Of a DNA stretch of 64,000 nucleotides, positions 12,518 to 25,300 are shown piece by piece. The stretch is taken from assembly GCA_024362935.1 (NCBI GenBank), contig JANCRA010000178.1, positions 1 to 64,000 on the forward strand, written 5' to 3'. Both the position numbers and the translations under genes were made by a program. The notes beneath the pieces were generated by a model, which saw only the letters and a program-made list of their open reading frames with translations, was not told where the DNA came from and searched no databases. Positions within the stretch are counted from its first letter, which is position 1. Each line of letters starts with the position of its first letter. Origin of the DNA: Setophaga petechia. Taxonomy: Eukaryota; Chordata; Aves; Passeriformes; Parulidae.

Positions 12518-14867
12518 TATGGGAGGCTCTCTTTGCTGGGGCAACCTAAGCCAGCGAGGTTTTTTTTTTTTTTTTTTTAAGATTTTTCTTTTCTTTTCTT
12601 CCTTTCAATATTTTATCCCATGTAAATATAGAATGTGTTAAAATACACAGACTCCCAGGATCTTTCTTTTGCTGCCCAGGGTCCGCAAGGGGTCGGGGAG
12701 GAGGGGGGAAAACACTGCCTGTGCTCAGCCAGCTGCCGTGCAGTGCTGCAGGGGAAATGGCCAGAAGCCCCTTGGCCTTTGCTGGTTCTGCTGAAGCCTT
12801 TGTGCTGCCCACAGAGCGGCTGGGCAGGGGCCGGAGCTGCGGGGATCCCTGCCAAGGCGATGCCTGGAGATGGCCACAAGCCCTGTGCCAGGCAGGAAGC
12901 GCCATCCGTGTCCTCCTGCCCGTGTGCTGCCGGCTGCCTTGCTGAGGGCTCCCAGGTGCCCCTGCATGGGGCTGCTCTGCAGCTGCTGTGGGGCTGCGGC
13001 GCTGCTGCCGGGCAGCTTGGCCCGGCTGGGGCAGCCCCTGAGGGGCTGGGGCGCTGGCAAGCCCTGAGCAATGGGCTCTCAGAGGCCACAAGCAGCCCCC
13101 TGGCAGCCGCCTTGATCCTGCCAGAGTTGACTTGCAAGAGGGATCCCGGGCACTCTGCAGCTAACAGCATCAGTGTTGTTGGAAACCCAAATGCGGGAGG
13201 TCTCAGATCTTTGGGCCTGGAAGCCAAGGCTTAGAATTAAACACAGGATTTGTGCTGAGACCTTGAAAAGGGCTTCCAAATTCAGGTGCTACAAGTGAGA
13301 AGGTGGATTTGTAGTATAAAGCAGACACCCAAAGCTAAGTGGAGGAAAGTTTAGCATTTTGGAGTTTAAGATCTAGAAACAATAAAAGTAGTTACAACTG
13401 TAAACACCAAGTTTACACTGCAGTGCTGTAGTTTTGTGTGTCAGAACAGAATTGGCTGAGAAAGCTTACACTGTAGCACGAGTTCATGAGATGAAATACT
13501 GCAGGATTGGGTCAGAAACAGAAATAAACTTGTTGGCAATGTTTTATTGGCCAAGAAATCCTTCAAAGTTGTTGTAAGTACAAGTCTTGCGACGTTGTGA
13601 GCCATGTAATGGAGATGTGAGCCAAACTCAGCCGTCCTGTCTATGCAGAAGAGAAGAAAAAGCAATGGCATCATCTAAAAAACTCAGAGGTCCGCTCTCT
13701 AGCTCCTTCCAAATGCCTTGAAATCCCCCACAGTGGGATTTCATAGATGACAGGGATTTAAATAGATGACAGGGACTCTTAGTGCTGGCTCTTTGACTCC
13801 AGAGCGGCTGCTTTAGAATCTTTCCCATAACCCTGTGTAGTTATGTGCCAGCAACGGATCATTTGAAGAAACTTTCCCAACTGACTTGCATGGAGGCTTG
13901 TTTGAAGGGTATTTGAGGAGAAAGGCTCCTGCAAGAGATCTGGGCTTTGCATTTTGGCCTAGCTGTGTCCCCTGCTGATTGTGAAGTGTGGCATCAGCAG
14001 CAGGGCTATCTGGGCTAAAAATATCATCAAGTCACTTGCCCTTGCTCTTTTTGGCCTCTAAAAGCTGGACCCACTTTCGGGGCAAATTTGGAGACCTCGT
14101 CCATGGGTGGAGGGACCAGCTAGGATCTTGCCAGTTGCTGGGAATGGTTCTCCAGGTCCCTGGTGTAAAACGGGGCTGCCCAGCAACTGCGCATCTGCAA
14201 GATGATAAACAATTGTCTTGGTTTGAAGAGAGACGTGTCTGCTCAGGAAGGCAGAAGGCTTCTCTGAAATGGAAAATGTCAATCCCCTCCTTTCAAATGA
14301 TTCTCATTTAAAAATTCAAATGCTCTCAGGGAAAGATATGGGGATAGGACTGAGCCCGCTAAGCCGGGCGGCGTTTGCTGATGCTCTGAGCCCTTCCTAA
14401 AGATCCTGTCGGGCTGCCTTAGACACCTGGGGCCAGGGATTCCTTCCAAGCTGGGCCACTTTGGCTGGGCTGGGGGCGGCCCCAAGGCGGCAGGCAGTGT
14501 GTGCAAGGGCTCTGGGTGGCACGCTGCAGCACGGTCACTGTGCCATGGAACGGAACCTGGTCTCCAAGACCCCTTTGTGACACGTGGGAAACAGAAGCTC
14601 TCCCGGGTGCTGGGAACACGCAACGGGGCACAACGGGACAGAGCAGTGCTGTGAGGAGCCCCCGCACAGTGCACTCGTTTCCGTCTGACCCGCAGCTTTT
14701 CCACAGCGTTGGTCCGGCAGCTGAGCTCGAGGCCAGAGCACGGGACTCGGTGACCCGCGGCCTTCCGAGGCGTCTGTTCTGCAGCTGCCCTCAAGGGCAG
14801 AGCGTGGGACTTGGTGCCCCGGAGCTTTCCCTAAGCATCCCTCCTGCAAGTAGCTCCAGTCAGCGGC
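12518..14867 (+). other. 3' flank of copy 2 and upstream region of copy 3
   Basis: Near-identical to 5052-7400. It holds the poly-T tract, AATAAA signals at 13381-13386 and 13523-13528, and A-type upstream DNA with CCTCTAAAAG instead of a TATA-like box. No coding exon is seen. Confidence 0.6.
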
Positions 14868-17800
14868 ATGGAGCAGAGACCCCTGAGCGTGCCCAAGATG
14901 GCCTGGGGGGAGGAGGAGCAGGAGGAAGAAGGCCCTGGTGCTTCCCCAGCACAGGAAACTGAGGAGGTGGTGCCATTCCATGCACCGCAGAAGGGTGAGT
15001 GCCAGAGCTGCCAGAGCTGGAGCCTGCAGCCAACTGGGCCCCATGCCATGCCATGCCATGCCATGCCATGCCATGCCATGCCATGCCATGCCATTTCATC
15101 CCCTGGGGAAATGCCCACGGACAGGCCGGAAGAGGGCCCGGGCAGACACCCCGCAGGGGCCGTGCTCCATCCCCTGGGCAATCCCGGGGCTCTCCCTGCC
15201 TGGGCAGCGCAGGGCTGGCCTGTGTTCTCCGGCCTCTCCCGCAGCCCCTCAGCTCTGGCTGCGCTCGCTCTTTGCCAGATGCAGCCCTGGAGCGCACACA
15301 GGAGCAGGAACCCAGCCGTGGCCGCTTCCGCAGCACAGCGCAGGTACCTGCAGCCACCCCCACCTGGGCTGGGCCTGCTGTCCCTGCTCAGCCCGGCACC
15401 GTGTGTGCAGCACTCCATGCAACATCCCTGGCTTCCTGCCCTTCTCCTACAGTTTGTCTGCAAATTCATGAGGAGAATTCTGGAGGATGAAAACAGCACC
15501 ATGGGCACAGGGCTCAGACCCTACGCTCCCATCTTCCTAACTAAGACCAGCGCTGCCCTCCTGTGTATGCTTGTAGAGGAAGATTTTTACTATCCAACCC
15601 AAGTAAGCAGCCCGTGGGCAGGGCTTGATCCTCCCAGGAATTGCGTGGCCTCCCAAGCCACGCATGCTGGTTGCTGTGAACCTTTGAGGCCACTTGGCAG
15701 TGCAGTGGGAAGGGCAGCACTTCTCTGGGGAAGCTGGGAACATTGCTCCCTCTGGCAGCTTTCCAAGTCTCCCTGTGCCTTCTCCAGGTGCCCGCCATGG
15801 TGAGGTTCATCCACCAGTGGCTCGTGGCCAATGATTGTGCTGAGCACAGGCTGGACGAGGCCCTGCTGGATCTCACGGAAGCACAGCCAGATGACACAGT
15901 CATGGCGCTCCTGCGTGTGGCCCCGTCCTGTGACAGGTATGGGGCCCAGCTGCCCAGAGGGCTCCCCAGCCCATCACCCAGTAGAGCCTGGCCCAGGTAT
16001 CTGACCAACAGAGACTTCCAGGGCCCTCTGGCTGCTGCCTTTCCCAGCCCTGGCACGTCAGCCCCTGAGCCTGCTGCTATGCTCCCTCCCTGCCCCTCAG
16101 GGCTCTGTCCCCACCGGCCTGGGCGGCCTGGCTGCTGCTGGCCAGGGCCAGTGGGCAGAGGCAGAACTGGCAGCCAGCTCAGCTCCCCCCGGTGCTGTGT
16201 CTCAGACCCGCCCTGAGACACAGCTCTGACCTCACAGAGCTGCCATGGCCATGTGGAAGACCATCATGGGCTCAGCCAGGACTGCGGAGCTGGCACAGAT
16301 GATCCTCCTGGATGTGCTGGGGAGCTGGCCAGAGCGCAGCACGTGCACCTCCGATGGGGACAAAACGGGTGTCTTTGCCCTGGCTGTGAGTTTCTGCAAC
16401 GAGCCTTTGCTGGCCCCAAGGCCGCCTTTCCAGCAGCTCTCCATCCTCCTTCCCCCACGGCATCTCCCTGCCTCAGGCGCTGGCCTGAAATCTGGCCCGG
16501 GGGCAGCTTCAGGCCCACCAGGCCGTGTGCTCCCCCTGCCTCTCTCCAGGCCTCTCCCTGCCACGCTCGCGCCCTGCCACACGGACACCTGGGCACTGAG
16601 CGCTGTCTCGGGGGGCTTTGTCCTTTGCAGGCAACCGTGGTGATGTGGAAGATCCTCCAGGTGCCCTGTCTGCCACGTATACTGAAGGTGTATTTCCCCC
16701 GCCTCTTTGTGCATCTGCTTTTCCAAGTGTTCTTCAGCACTCTGCATATGCCAGAGGAGGTCGATACCTTCTGGAAGGGATGCCAGGAAGAGCACGGCCT
16801 TGCCACCAGCCCCAACAGGTGCTCCATCCCACTCCTCCTGTCCCTGCCACGTGGCCTGCCAAGGAGCCAGTGCTGCCAGCCTGACCTGGGCTTTGCTGTG
16901 CACACAGCTTTGCAGTGCGCACCCTGAAGTCCCTGCTGTGCCTTCTGCGCTATGAGGATGTGGTGGTGGCAATGGAACGCAGGTGTGGCTGGGACACGCT
17001 GCTCTCTCCTGACACCCACCACTTTGCCGTGGCTCTGCTGGCCAGGTGAGACCCCCTTCTCCCCACTGCCTCTGACATTTGTGCTCTGTGCCCAGGTGTC
17101 CCACACAAAGTCCCCGTGCTCATGAGCCAGAGGGCCTTGTCACTGAGGGAAGGCCAAGCACACTGGTAAAGGCTGGCAGAGGAGGGAGGCCATGAGCAAC
17201 CAACTCCCAAATGGCCCAGGTCCCCTTGCTGGAAGGCTGGTGGGGAAACATGAGAACTCTGTGAGTCATTCCTGGGAGAGGTTTGCCCCACTGGCTCAGG
17301 GACTTGTTTTCTTTTTCCTCTCCTCAGGATAATTTCCCATTCAGCCATACACTTTTGTTCCGGGATTGCATTCTACCTGCTCGCCCTGCTCAAAGAAGAG
17401 ATGCCATACTGGGATTTCCCTGCCCTGGCATTCGTGTGGAGGTGAGCCTCAAGGCCAGCGCTGCCTGCCTGAGCTGCCTCCCAGCTCTCTGCCCTCTCGT
17501 AGGCACAGCTGCCAGGACGGTGCCCGTGCCCTGTGCTGCTGCCTGGGCCCAGCCCTGTGCGGCTCCGGGCTCCTGCCGGCCGGCTCCCTGTCACTGCCCT
17601 GTGCCTTTCAGGTCCTCGAGTGCCTGGACTTGAGGGAATGCAGTGACAGTGTTCTGGAGATCATGGCACAGAACCTGCAGAGCGAGCACAGGGCCGAGCG
17701 TTACTTGGCACTCAGAGGCCTCGTAGCGCTTGGCAAGAATCCCTGCATGGTGAGAAGGGGGCAGTGGCTGAAGCCGTGCAGGCAGCGTGGGGCTGGGCAA

Positions 17801-19984
17801 GGCACTCGCTTGGCCTTGCCTGAGCTTGGGGCGCTGGGGCAGCTGCTCCCAGCTCTCCTGCCTCCCGCTTCAGCTGCCCCAGTGCTTCGCGACGGGCCTT
17901 TGGCCTCTGGGCCCTGCGGCAGCAAGGTGGCCTTTCACAAACTTGTGTTCCACACAGGTGGAAAAAATGTGGAGCCTGAGTGAAAGTCTTGTGGAGCTCC
18001 TGCAAGAAGATGACAGTGACATGATCAGGATGACCATTCTTCTATTCAGATACTTGCTCCTGGATACTGGTGCCCCAATACCCACGCCCATCGCCCTGCA
18101 GCTGGCTGAGGCGCTCCTGCCACTCTTTGACCATGTAAGGCTCTGTGCCCACAGCCACGGCCACTGGCTGCTGCCCGGACACTTGGTGCCCTGTGGAGGT
18201 GCAGGCCTGTGCCCTGTGGGGTCTGAAGCAGCTGATGCTGAGGTCTTTTGCCCTTCCTTTCATACAGGATGATAGCCAGGTGCAGCTAAGCTCCATGTGT
18301 GTCTTTCAAGAGATGCTGGACTTATTAACAGAAGATGGAAGAAAGGCCCTGAAGCCCCCCGTGCGCCAGAGCCTGGTACCACTCTACTTGCACTGCTGTG
18401 ATGAGAATCAGATTGTTGCTGAGGTGAGGACTTGTGGCCACCTGCTGCTCCCTGGGAGGGGGCTGGGCTGCCTCCTGCCCTGGCACCTTGCAGGCTGCAG
18501 CCTCCTCCAGGCTGTGGCACTGGGATGCTCCTGTGCCCTGGCCTGTGGGGCCATCTGTGCCTCTCTGCTTCTCTCCAGGCCTCCCGGGAAACGCTGCATT
18601 GTGCAGCCAGGTTCCTAAAGAAGAGGAATCTTGAGCAAATGCTTCAGGTGGATCACACATGGAGGTTCGCTGAGAGCCTGGTAAGGACTGCCAAGAATCC
18701 TCAGCCTGGAGAAAGTCCCTGAGGGCGGTGCTCAGTGTGCGGGGCTGGCAGCTGTGCCCCTGCCCGCTGCTGCAGCCACAGGCCGCGCGGGCTCTTCTCC
18801 AGGCTCCTGCGGGTCCGAGCCGGGTGCCCATGGAGCCCCCGCCCGGCGGGGCTGCGGCCCGGCACCGCGGCTCCCCGGGCAGCAGCCGGCCCTCTGCCCC
18901 CTGCCCTCAGGAGCCCTTGGCCAGCGGCTGCTGGCCGCGCCTCGGGGCTGTGCGGCCAGGGGAGTTCGGGGCTGGGCGCAGGCAGCGCCCGGCCCAGGGG
19001 CGGAGCCCGCGTTAACCCTTCCCTCCGTCCGCTCTCCCCAGCTGGCAGACGACAGGAGCAGAGCGGCCGAGCACCTGCGCCGGGCCCTGCCCTACCTGGA
19101 GAGCCCACAGGAGCCCCTGCGAGAGGCGGCCGTCAGCTTCATGGGTGAGCCCCGAGCCCGTGCTCCCTCCCCGGCCCGGCCCGGCCCGGCCCGCGGCAGC
19201 TCGGCCCCAGCCCCGCCTGCTGCCCCGGCAGCGCCAGCCGGGCGCGGCGCCGTAGAGCCCTGTGGGAATCCTAAAAATCAGAGGGTTTTAAGAAAGGAAA
19301 AATCAGGCCTCAGACAGTAAGACAGTGAAATGCTAAAGCGTGCGCCAAGGGCCGGGCTGAGCCCTGCCGGGCCAGCAGCCCGTGTGGCCACAGCGGCGGC
19401 AGCGCCGCTGGCAGGGAGCTGTGCCGCCGGCGCCGTGACAGGCTCTGTGTTCACAGGCATGGCCGGGCGGCACCTGAGGGGGCAGCGGCAAGAGCTGCAG
19501 CTGATCTGCACCGGTGAGCGAGGGCAGCGGGCTGACCGCGGGGGCTGCCGGGGGGAGCTGCAAGCCCCGCCCCGGCTGCGGAGGGCTCTGCTCCCGGGGC
19601 CAGAGCACACTGAGATTTCAGGGCCACGTGGGCCATTCGTGGCCAGCAGCTTTGGGCTGATCCCCTTGCTCCCTGCTCCCTCCTGGCCGTGGCAAGAGCC
19701 GGCTGGCATGGCCCTTGCTGGGGGCTCTCCTCGGCTCCCCGCAGATGCAGGATCTGACCGTGATTCTGTTCTTGTCTCTTGCAGCCCTGGAACGCCTGAC
19801 GGAGGACATGAGCAGTGCCGTGTGCGAGCTGGCAATTCAAACACTGCGTGTCCTCCGGCCAATACAGCGAGGGCCATATTCCATCTTCCAGAGGCTGCAC
19901 GATCAGCTGCGCAGGGCATGGATCGCTCAGCCTTGTCTGTCGCGGCTCGGCTGGCTGCCCTGCCGAAGCTCTGTGGAGAGCTGA
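14868..19984 (+). pseudogene. MROH-like gene copy 3, full extent, exon 8 frameshift
   Basis: Exons: 14868-14994, 15279-15343, 15453-15602, 15788-15936, 16238-16385, 16631-16818, 16908-17045, 17328-17441, 17612-17749, 17958-18134, 18268-18423, 18579-18680, 19042-19144, 19457-19513, 19785-19984. It has the same one-base loss at the end of exon 8 as copies 1 and 2, with a stop seven codons into the shifted frame. It differs from copy 2 at few sites, for example GATACT to TATACT in exon 6 (Asp/His-frame neighbours aside, the encoded Arg-Ile is kept) and GAT to GAC in exon 9. Sharing one lesion across three copies means it was duplicated, not acquired three times. Confidence 0.78.
15043..15092 (+). 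repeat. CCATG microsatellite, intron 1 of copy 3
   Basis: Ten ATGCC units in intron 1. Confidence 0.95.
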
Positions 19985-22333
19985 TATGGGAGGCTCTCTT
20001 TGCTGGGGCAACCTAAGCCAGCGAGGTTTTTTTTTTTTTTTTTTTAAGATTTTTCTTTTCTTTTCTTCCTTTCAATATTTTATCCCATGTAAATATAGAA
20101 TGTGTTAAAATACACAGACTCCCAGGATCTTTCTTTTGCTGCCCAGGGTCCGCAAGGGGTCGGGGAGGAGGGGGAAAACACTGCCTGTGCTCAGCCAGCT
20201 GCCGTGCAGTGCTGCAGGGGAAATGGCCAGAAGCCCCTTGGCCTTTGCTGGTTCTGCTGAAGCCTTTGTGCTGCCCACAGAGCGGCTGGGCAGGGGCCGG
20301 AGCTGCGGGGATCCCTGCCAAGGCGATGCCTGGAGATGGCCACAAGCCCTGTGCCAGGCAGGAAGCGCCATCCGTGTCCTCCTGCCCGTGTGCTGCCGGC
20401 TGCCTTGCTGAGGGCTCCCAGGTGCCCCTGCATGGGGCTGCTCTGCAGCTGCTGTGGGGCTGCGGCGCTGCTGCCGGGCAGCTTGGCCGGGCTGGGGCAG
20501 CCCCTGAGGGGCTGGGGCGCTGGCAAGCCCTGAGCAATGGGCTCTCAGAGGCCACAAGCAGCCCCCTGGCAGCCGCCTTGATCCTGCCAGAGTTGACTTG
20601 CAAGAGGGATCCCGGGCACTCTGCAGCTAACAGCATCAGTGTTGTTGGAAACCCAAATGCGGGAGGTCTCAGATCTTTGGGCCTGGAAGCCAAGGCTTAG
20701 AATTAAACACAGGATTTGTGCTGAGACCTTGAAAAGGGCTTCCAAATTCAGGTGCTACAAGTGAGAAGGTGGATTTGTAGTATAAAGCAGACACCCAAAG
20801 CTAAGTGGAGGAAAGTTTAGCATTTTGGAGTTTAAGATCTAGAAACAATAAAAGTAGTTACAACTGTAAACACCAAGTTTACACTGCAGTGCTGTAGTTT
20901 TGTGTGTCAGAACAGAATTGGCTGAGAAAGCTTACACTGTAGCACGAGTTCATGAGATGAAATACTGAAGGATTGGGTCAGAAACAGAAATAAACTTGCT
21001 GGCAATGTTTTATTGGCCAAGAAATCCTTCAAAGTTGTTGTAAGTACAAGTCTTGCGACGTTGTGAGCCATGTAATGGAGATGTGAGCCAAACTCAGCCG
21101 TCCTGTCTATGCAGAAGAGAAGAAAAAGCAATGGCATCATCTAAAAAACTCAGAGGTCCGCTCTCTAGCTCCTTCCAAATGCCTTGAAATCCCCCACAGT
21201 GGGATTTCATAGATGACAGGGATTTAAATAGATGACAGGGACTCTTAGTGCTGGCTCTTTGACTCCAGAGCGGCTGCTTTAGAATCTTTCCCATAACCCT
21301 GTGTAGTTATGTGCCAGCAACGGATCATTTGAAGAAACTTTCCCAACTGACTTGCATGGAGGCTTGTTTGAAGGGTATTTGAGGAGAAAGGCTCCTGCAA
21401 GAGATCTGGGCTTTGCATTTTGGCCTAGCTGTGTCCCCTGCTGATTGTGAAGTGTGGCATCAGCAGCAGGGCTATCTGGGCTAAAAATATCATCAAGTCA
21501 CTTGCCCTTGCTCTTTTTGGCCTCTAAAAGCTGGACCCACTTTCGGGGCAAATTTGGAGACCTCGTCCATGGGTGGAGGGACCAGCTAGGATCTTGCCAG
21601 TTGCTGGGAATGGTTCTCCAGGTCCCTGGTGTAAAACGGGGCTGCCCAGCAACTGCGCATCTGCAAGATGATAAACAATTGTCTTGGTTTGAAGAGAGAC
21701 GTGTCTGCTCAGGAAGGCAGAAGGCTTCTCTGAAATGGAAAATGTCAATCCCCTCCTTTCAAATGATTCTCATTTAAAAATTCAAATGCTCTCAGGGAAA
21801 GATATGGGGATAGGACTGAGCCCGCTAAGCCGGGCGGCGTTTGCTGATGCTCTGAGCCCTTCCTAAAGATCCTGTCGGGCTGCCTTAGACACCTGGGGCC
21901 AGGGATTCCTTCCAAGCTGGGCCACTTTGGCTGGGCTGGGGGCGGCCCCAAGGCGGCAGGCAGTGTGTGCAAGGGCTCTGGGTGGCACGCTGCAGCACGG
22001 TCACTGTGCCATGGAACGGAACCTGGTCTCCAAGGCCCCTTTGTGACACGTGGGAAACAGAAGCTCTCCCGGGTGCTGGGAACACGCAACGGGGCACAAC
22101 GGGACAGAGCAGTGCTGTGAGGAGCCCCCGCACAGTGCACTCGTTTTCGACTGACCCGCAGCTTTTCCACAGCGTTGGTCCGGCAGCTGAGCTCGAGGCC
22201 AGAGCACGGGACTCGGTGACCCGCGGCCTTCCGAGGCGTCTGTTCTGCAGCTGCCCTCAAGGGCAGAGCGTGGGACTTGGTGCCCCGGAGCTTTCCCTAA
22301 GCATCCCTCCTGCAAGTAGCTCCAGTCAGCGGC
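19985..22333 (+). other. 3' flank of copy 3 and upstream region of copy 4
   Basis: Same organisation as the other A-type intergenic stretches: poly-T tract, late AATAAA signals and A-type promoter region without a TATA-like box. It has single-base features otherwise seen in later units (ACTGAAGG for ACTGCAGG near 20970, and TTTTCGACTG for TTTCCGTCTG near 22145), which suggests patchy gene conversion. No coding exon is seen. Confidence 0.6.
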
Positions 22334-25300
22334 ATGGAGCAGAGACCCCTGAGCGTGCCCAAGATGGCCTGGGGGGAGGAGGAGCAGGAGGAAGAAGGCC
22401 CTGGTGCTTCCCCAGCACAGGAAACTGAGGAGGTGGTGCCATTCCATGCACCGCAGAAGGGTGAGTGCCAGAGCTGCCAGAGCTGGAGCCTGCAGCCAAC
22501 TGGGCCCCATGCCATGCCATGCCATGCCATGCCATGCCATGCCATGCCATGCCATGCCATGCCATGCCATTTCATCCCCTGGGGAAATGCCCACGGACAG
22601 GCCGGAAGAGGGCCCGGGCAGACACCCCGCAGGGGCCGTGCTCCATCCCCTGGGCAATCCCGGGGCTCTCCCTGCCTGGGCAGCGCAGGGCTGGCCTGTG
22701 TTCTCCGGCCTCTCCCGCAGCCCCTCAGCTCTGGCTGCGCTCGCTCTTTGCCAGATGCAGCCCTGGAGCGCACACAGGAGCAGGAACCCAGCCGTGGCCG
22801 CTTCCGCAGCACAGCGCAGGTACCTGCAGCCACCCCCACCTGGGCTGGGCCTGCTGTCCCTGCTCAGCCCGGCACCGTGTGTGCAGCACTCCATGCAACA
22901 TCCCCGGCTTCCTGCCCTTCTCCTACAGTTTGTCTGCAAATTCATGAGGAGAATTCTGGAGGATGAAAACAGCACCATGGGCACAGGGCTCAGACCCTAC
23001 GCTCCCATCTTCCTAATTAAGACCAGCGCTGCCCTCCTGTGTATGCTTGTAGAGGAAGATTTTTACTATCCAACCCAAGTAAGCAGCCCGTGGGCAGGGC
23101 TTGATCCTCCCAGGAATTGCGTGGCCTCCCAAGCCACGCATGCTGGTTGCTGTGAACCTTTGAGGCCACTTGGCAGTGCAGTGGGAAGGGCAGCACTTCT
23201 CTGGGGAAGCTGGGAACATTGCTCCCTCTGGCAGCTTTCCAAGTCTCCCTGTGCCTTCTCCAGGTGCCCGCCATGGTGAGGTTCATCCACCAGTGGCTCG
23301 TGGCCAATGATTGTGCTGAGCACAGGCTGGACGAGGCCCTGCTGGATCTCACGGAAGCACAGCCAGATGACACAGTCATGGCGCTCCTGCGTGTGGCCCC
23401 GTCCTGTGACAGGTATGGGGCCCAGCTGCCCAGAGGGCTCCCCAGCCCATCACCCAGTAGAGCCTGGCCCAGGTATCTGACCAACAGAGACTTCCAGGGC
23501 CCTCTGGCTGCTGCCTTTCCCAGCCCTGGCACGTCAGCCCCTGAGCCTGCTGCTATGCTCCCTCCCTGCCCCTCAGGGCTCTGTCCCCACCGGCCTGGGC
23601 GGCCTGGCTGCTGCTGGCCAGGGCCAGTGGGCAGAGGCAGAACTGGCAGCCAGCTCAGCTCCCCCCGGTGCTGTGTCTGAGACCCGCCCTGAGACACAGC
23701 TGAGACAGAGTAAAAATCCTCCCTAAGTAAAAATCTCTTTTGAATTAAGTTAAAAGTCTAAAAAGGGTGAAAAGTCTGTAAGCCAAAGCTGAAGGGAAAA
23801 CTGCAAAACAAAAGATTATGGGCAGACTGATAAAGTAATCAGAGACATGAAGCAAGGCCAGAACAACCTGACCTAAGAATTCCTTTTGATAAAGAGAACT
23901 AGCAGCAAATGTCATGCTGAAGTCCACAAAAATGAATATGTATGAACCTATTGTGAAACTGTATGCATATGCATGTAGAGAAGGGATAAAAGGAGACCTG
24001 AAATTCTCGGGAGTACGCATGCCTTTTGGTACCTTTGTGGTACGCATGCGTCCAGCGCTGCAATAAATACATACCGGATCTTCGGCTCTTAACAACTTTT
24101 ACCAAGTTGTGTGAGTTTTTCTTTTTTCTCCGCAAAACATTCTGGCGAGCCGAGGCAGGAGAGGAGACACCTTCCGTCTCCGTCTCTGTCCCCGCAGGGG
24201 CAGGGGGGAACAGACGGACTCCTAGGGCGCTCCCAGGACTTTCCTGGAGGAGCCGCTTGTCTCAGCTTGCCTCCTGCGAGGACAGACAAGACCTGCTGGT
24301 GTGCGGAAGAAGATACGGTATGTATTGAGGGGCCCCGGGGCAGTAGAAGGGAGTAAATTCACTCAGAGACGTCTGAGTACAGCTGATAGAGCAGCCAGTT
24401 AGAGACGGGGGTTCATTGTTCCGATAGAGCGGCCGCAAGCGATCCTGAGGGTAAGTCGAATGAACCCGTGTGTGTTTGCGTGTGTGTGTGTGTGGTGTCC
24501 GGACACTGTATGACTGTATAGTTAAAGCATTGCCTGATCAGTACATTGTGTTTTGTGTTTATAATCGTGCAAGTGTGTAAGCGTATGGTGTAAAAAAGAG
24601 AGTATATTTACAGTGCAGTGCTCTGCCGTGCGGGGGGGGGAGTTTCCTACCCGCAACTGAGGGGGCCGAGCAAGCGCCGACTGGGACAAGCTGTGGGGGC
24701 GGAGAGCGCCCGGCAGAAAAAAACAAAGCAAGCAGAAAAGCGTGAGTGAATAAAGGTTGTAAATTGTGGTGTAAATTGTGCACGCTTTCACCGTGGCTAG
24801 ACGAACCCAAGGGGTTCCTCTGCCCCGGTGGTTTGGACTCGACCCCTGGGAGTTTGTGAATCCTGTGAATTACTGGATAGATAGAGGAGACGAACGAGTT
24901 TATTTAGAAGGGCTCTATCGGACTTCAGCTAGTGCTATAGTAGGTTTGGATTAAGAACAGCCTGCTGTAGAAGAATTAGAATTCCCTGTGGTAAACAGGA
25001 TAGCCTGCATTTGCGGGCGATTCCTGAGAACTCCTGGATCAAGAGGCTGGCACACTGCGTAGGTATTATTGCAGTGCAGTGTTTGTGAGAGACGCTGGTA
25101 TTGTTGTTCTAGTAAGCGTCAGAGCATATGCCGCGAGTGTGAAATAAAAGTTTCTGATCAAGCTGATTCAGAACCTAAGATCTTAAAACTTGTGTGTAGG
25201 AAATCACATCTGATACCTGCCGCCTGGAACTGTGTGTGGGAGGAGGACTGAGAAACTACTGTAGAGCTTTGTGAAAGAAGGTTCGGGTGGAAGCGAGACA

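Larger units (their letters stand above)
23701..24139 (+). repeat. 5' LTR of the provirus
   Basis: 439 bp, starting TGAGACAG and ending GCAAAACA. A TATA-like ATAAAA lies at 23986-23991 and a polyadenylation signal AATAAA at 24062-24067, which sets the U3-R-U5 order. Two GTACGCATGC boxes (24013-24022 and 24040-24049) flank a GGTACC palindrome between them. It differs from the 3' LTR at three positions, all C/T: CCCTAAG versus CCCCAAG, TCTCTTTT versus TCCCTTTT, and GCAGCAAAT versus GCAGTAAAT. Confidence 0.95.

Noticed and set aside
22001..22984. 327-codon minus-strand frame with MAWHG repeats
   Set aside because: Translation of the reverse complement of the CCATG microsatellite and flanks. The repeat has a unit not divisible by three, so all frames look open.
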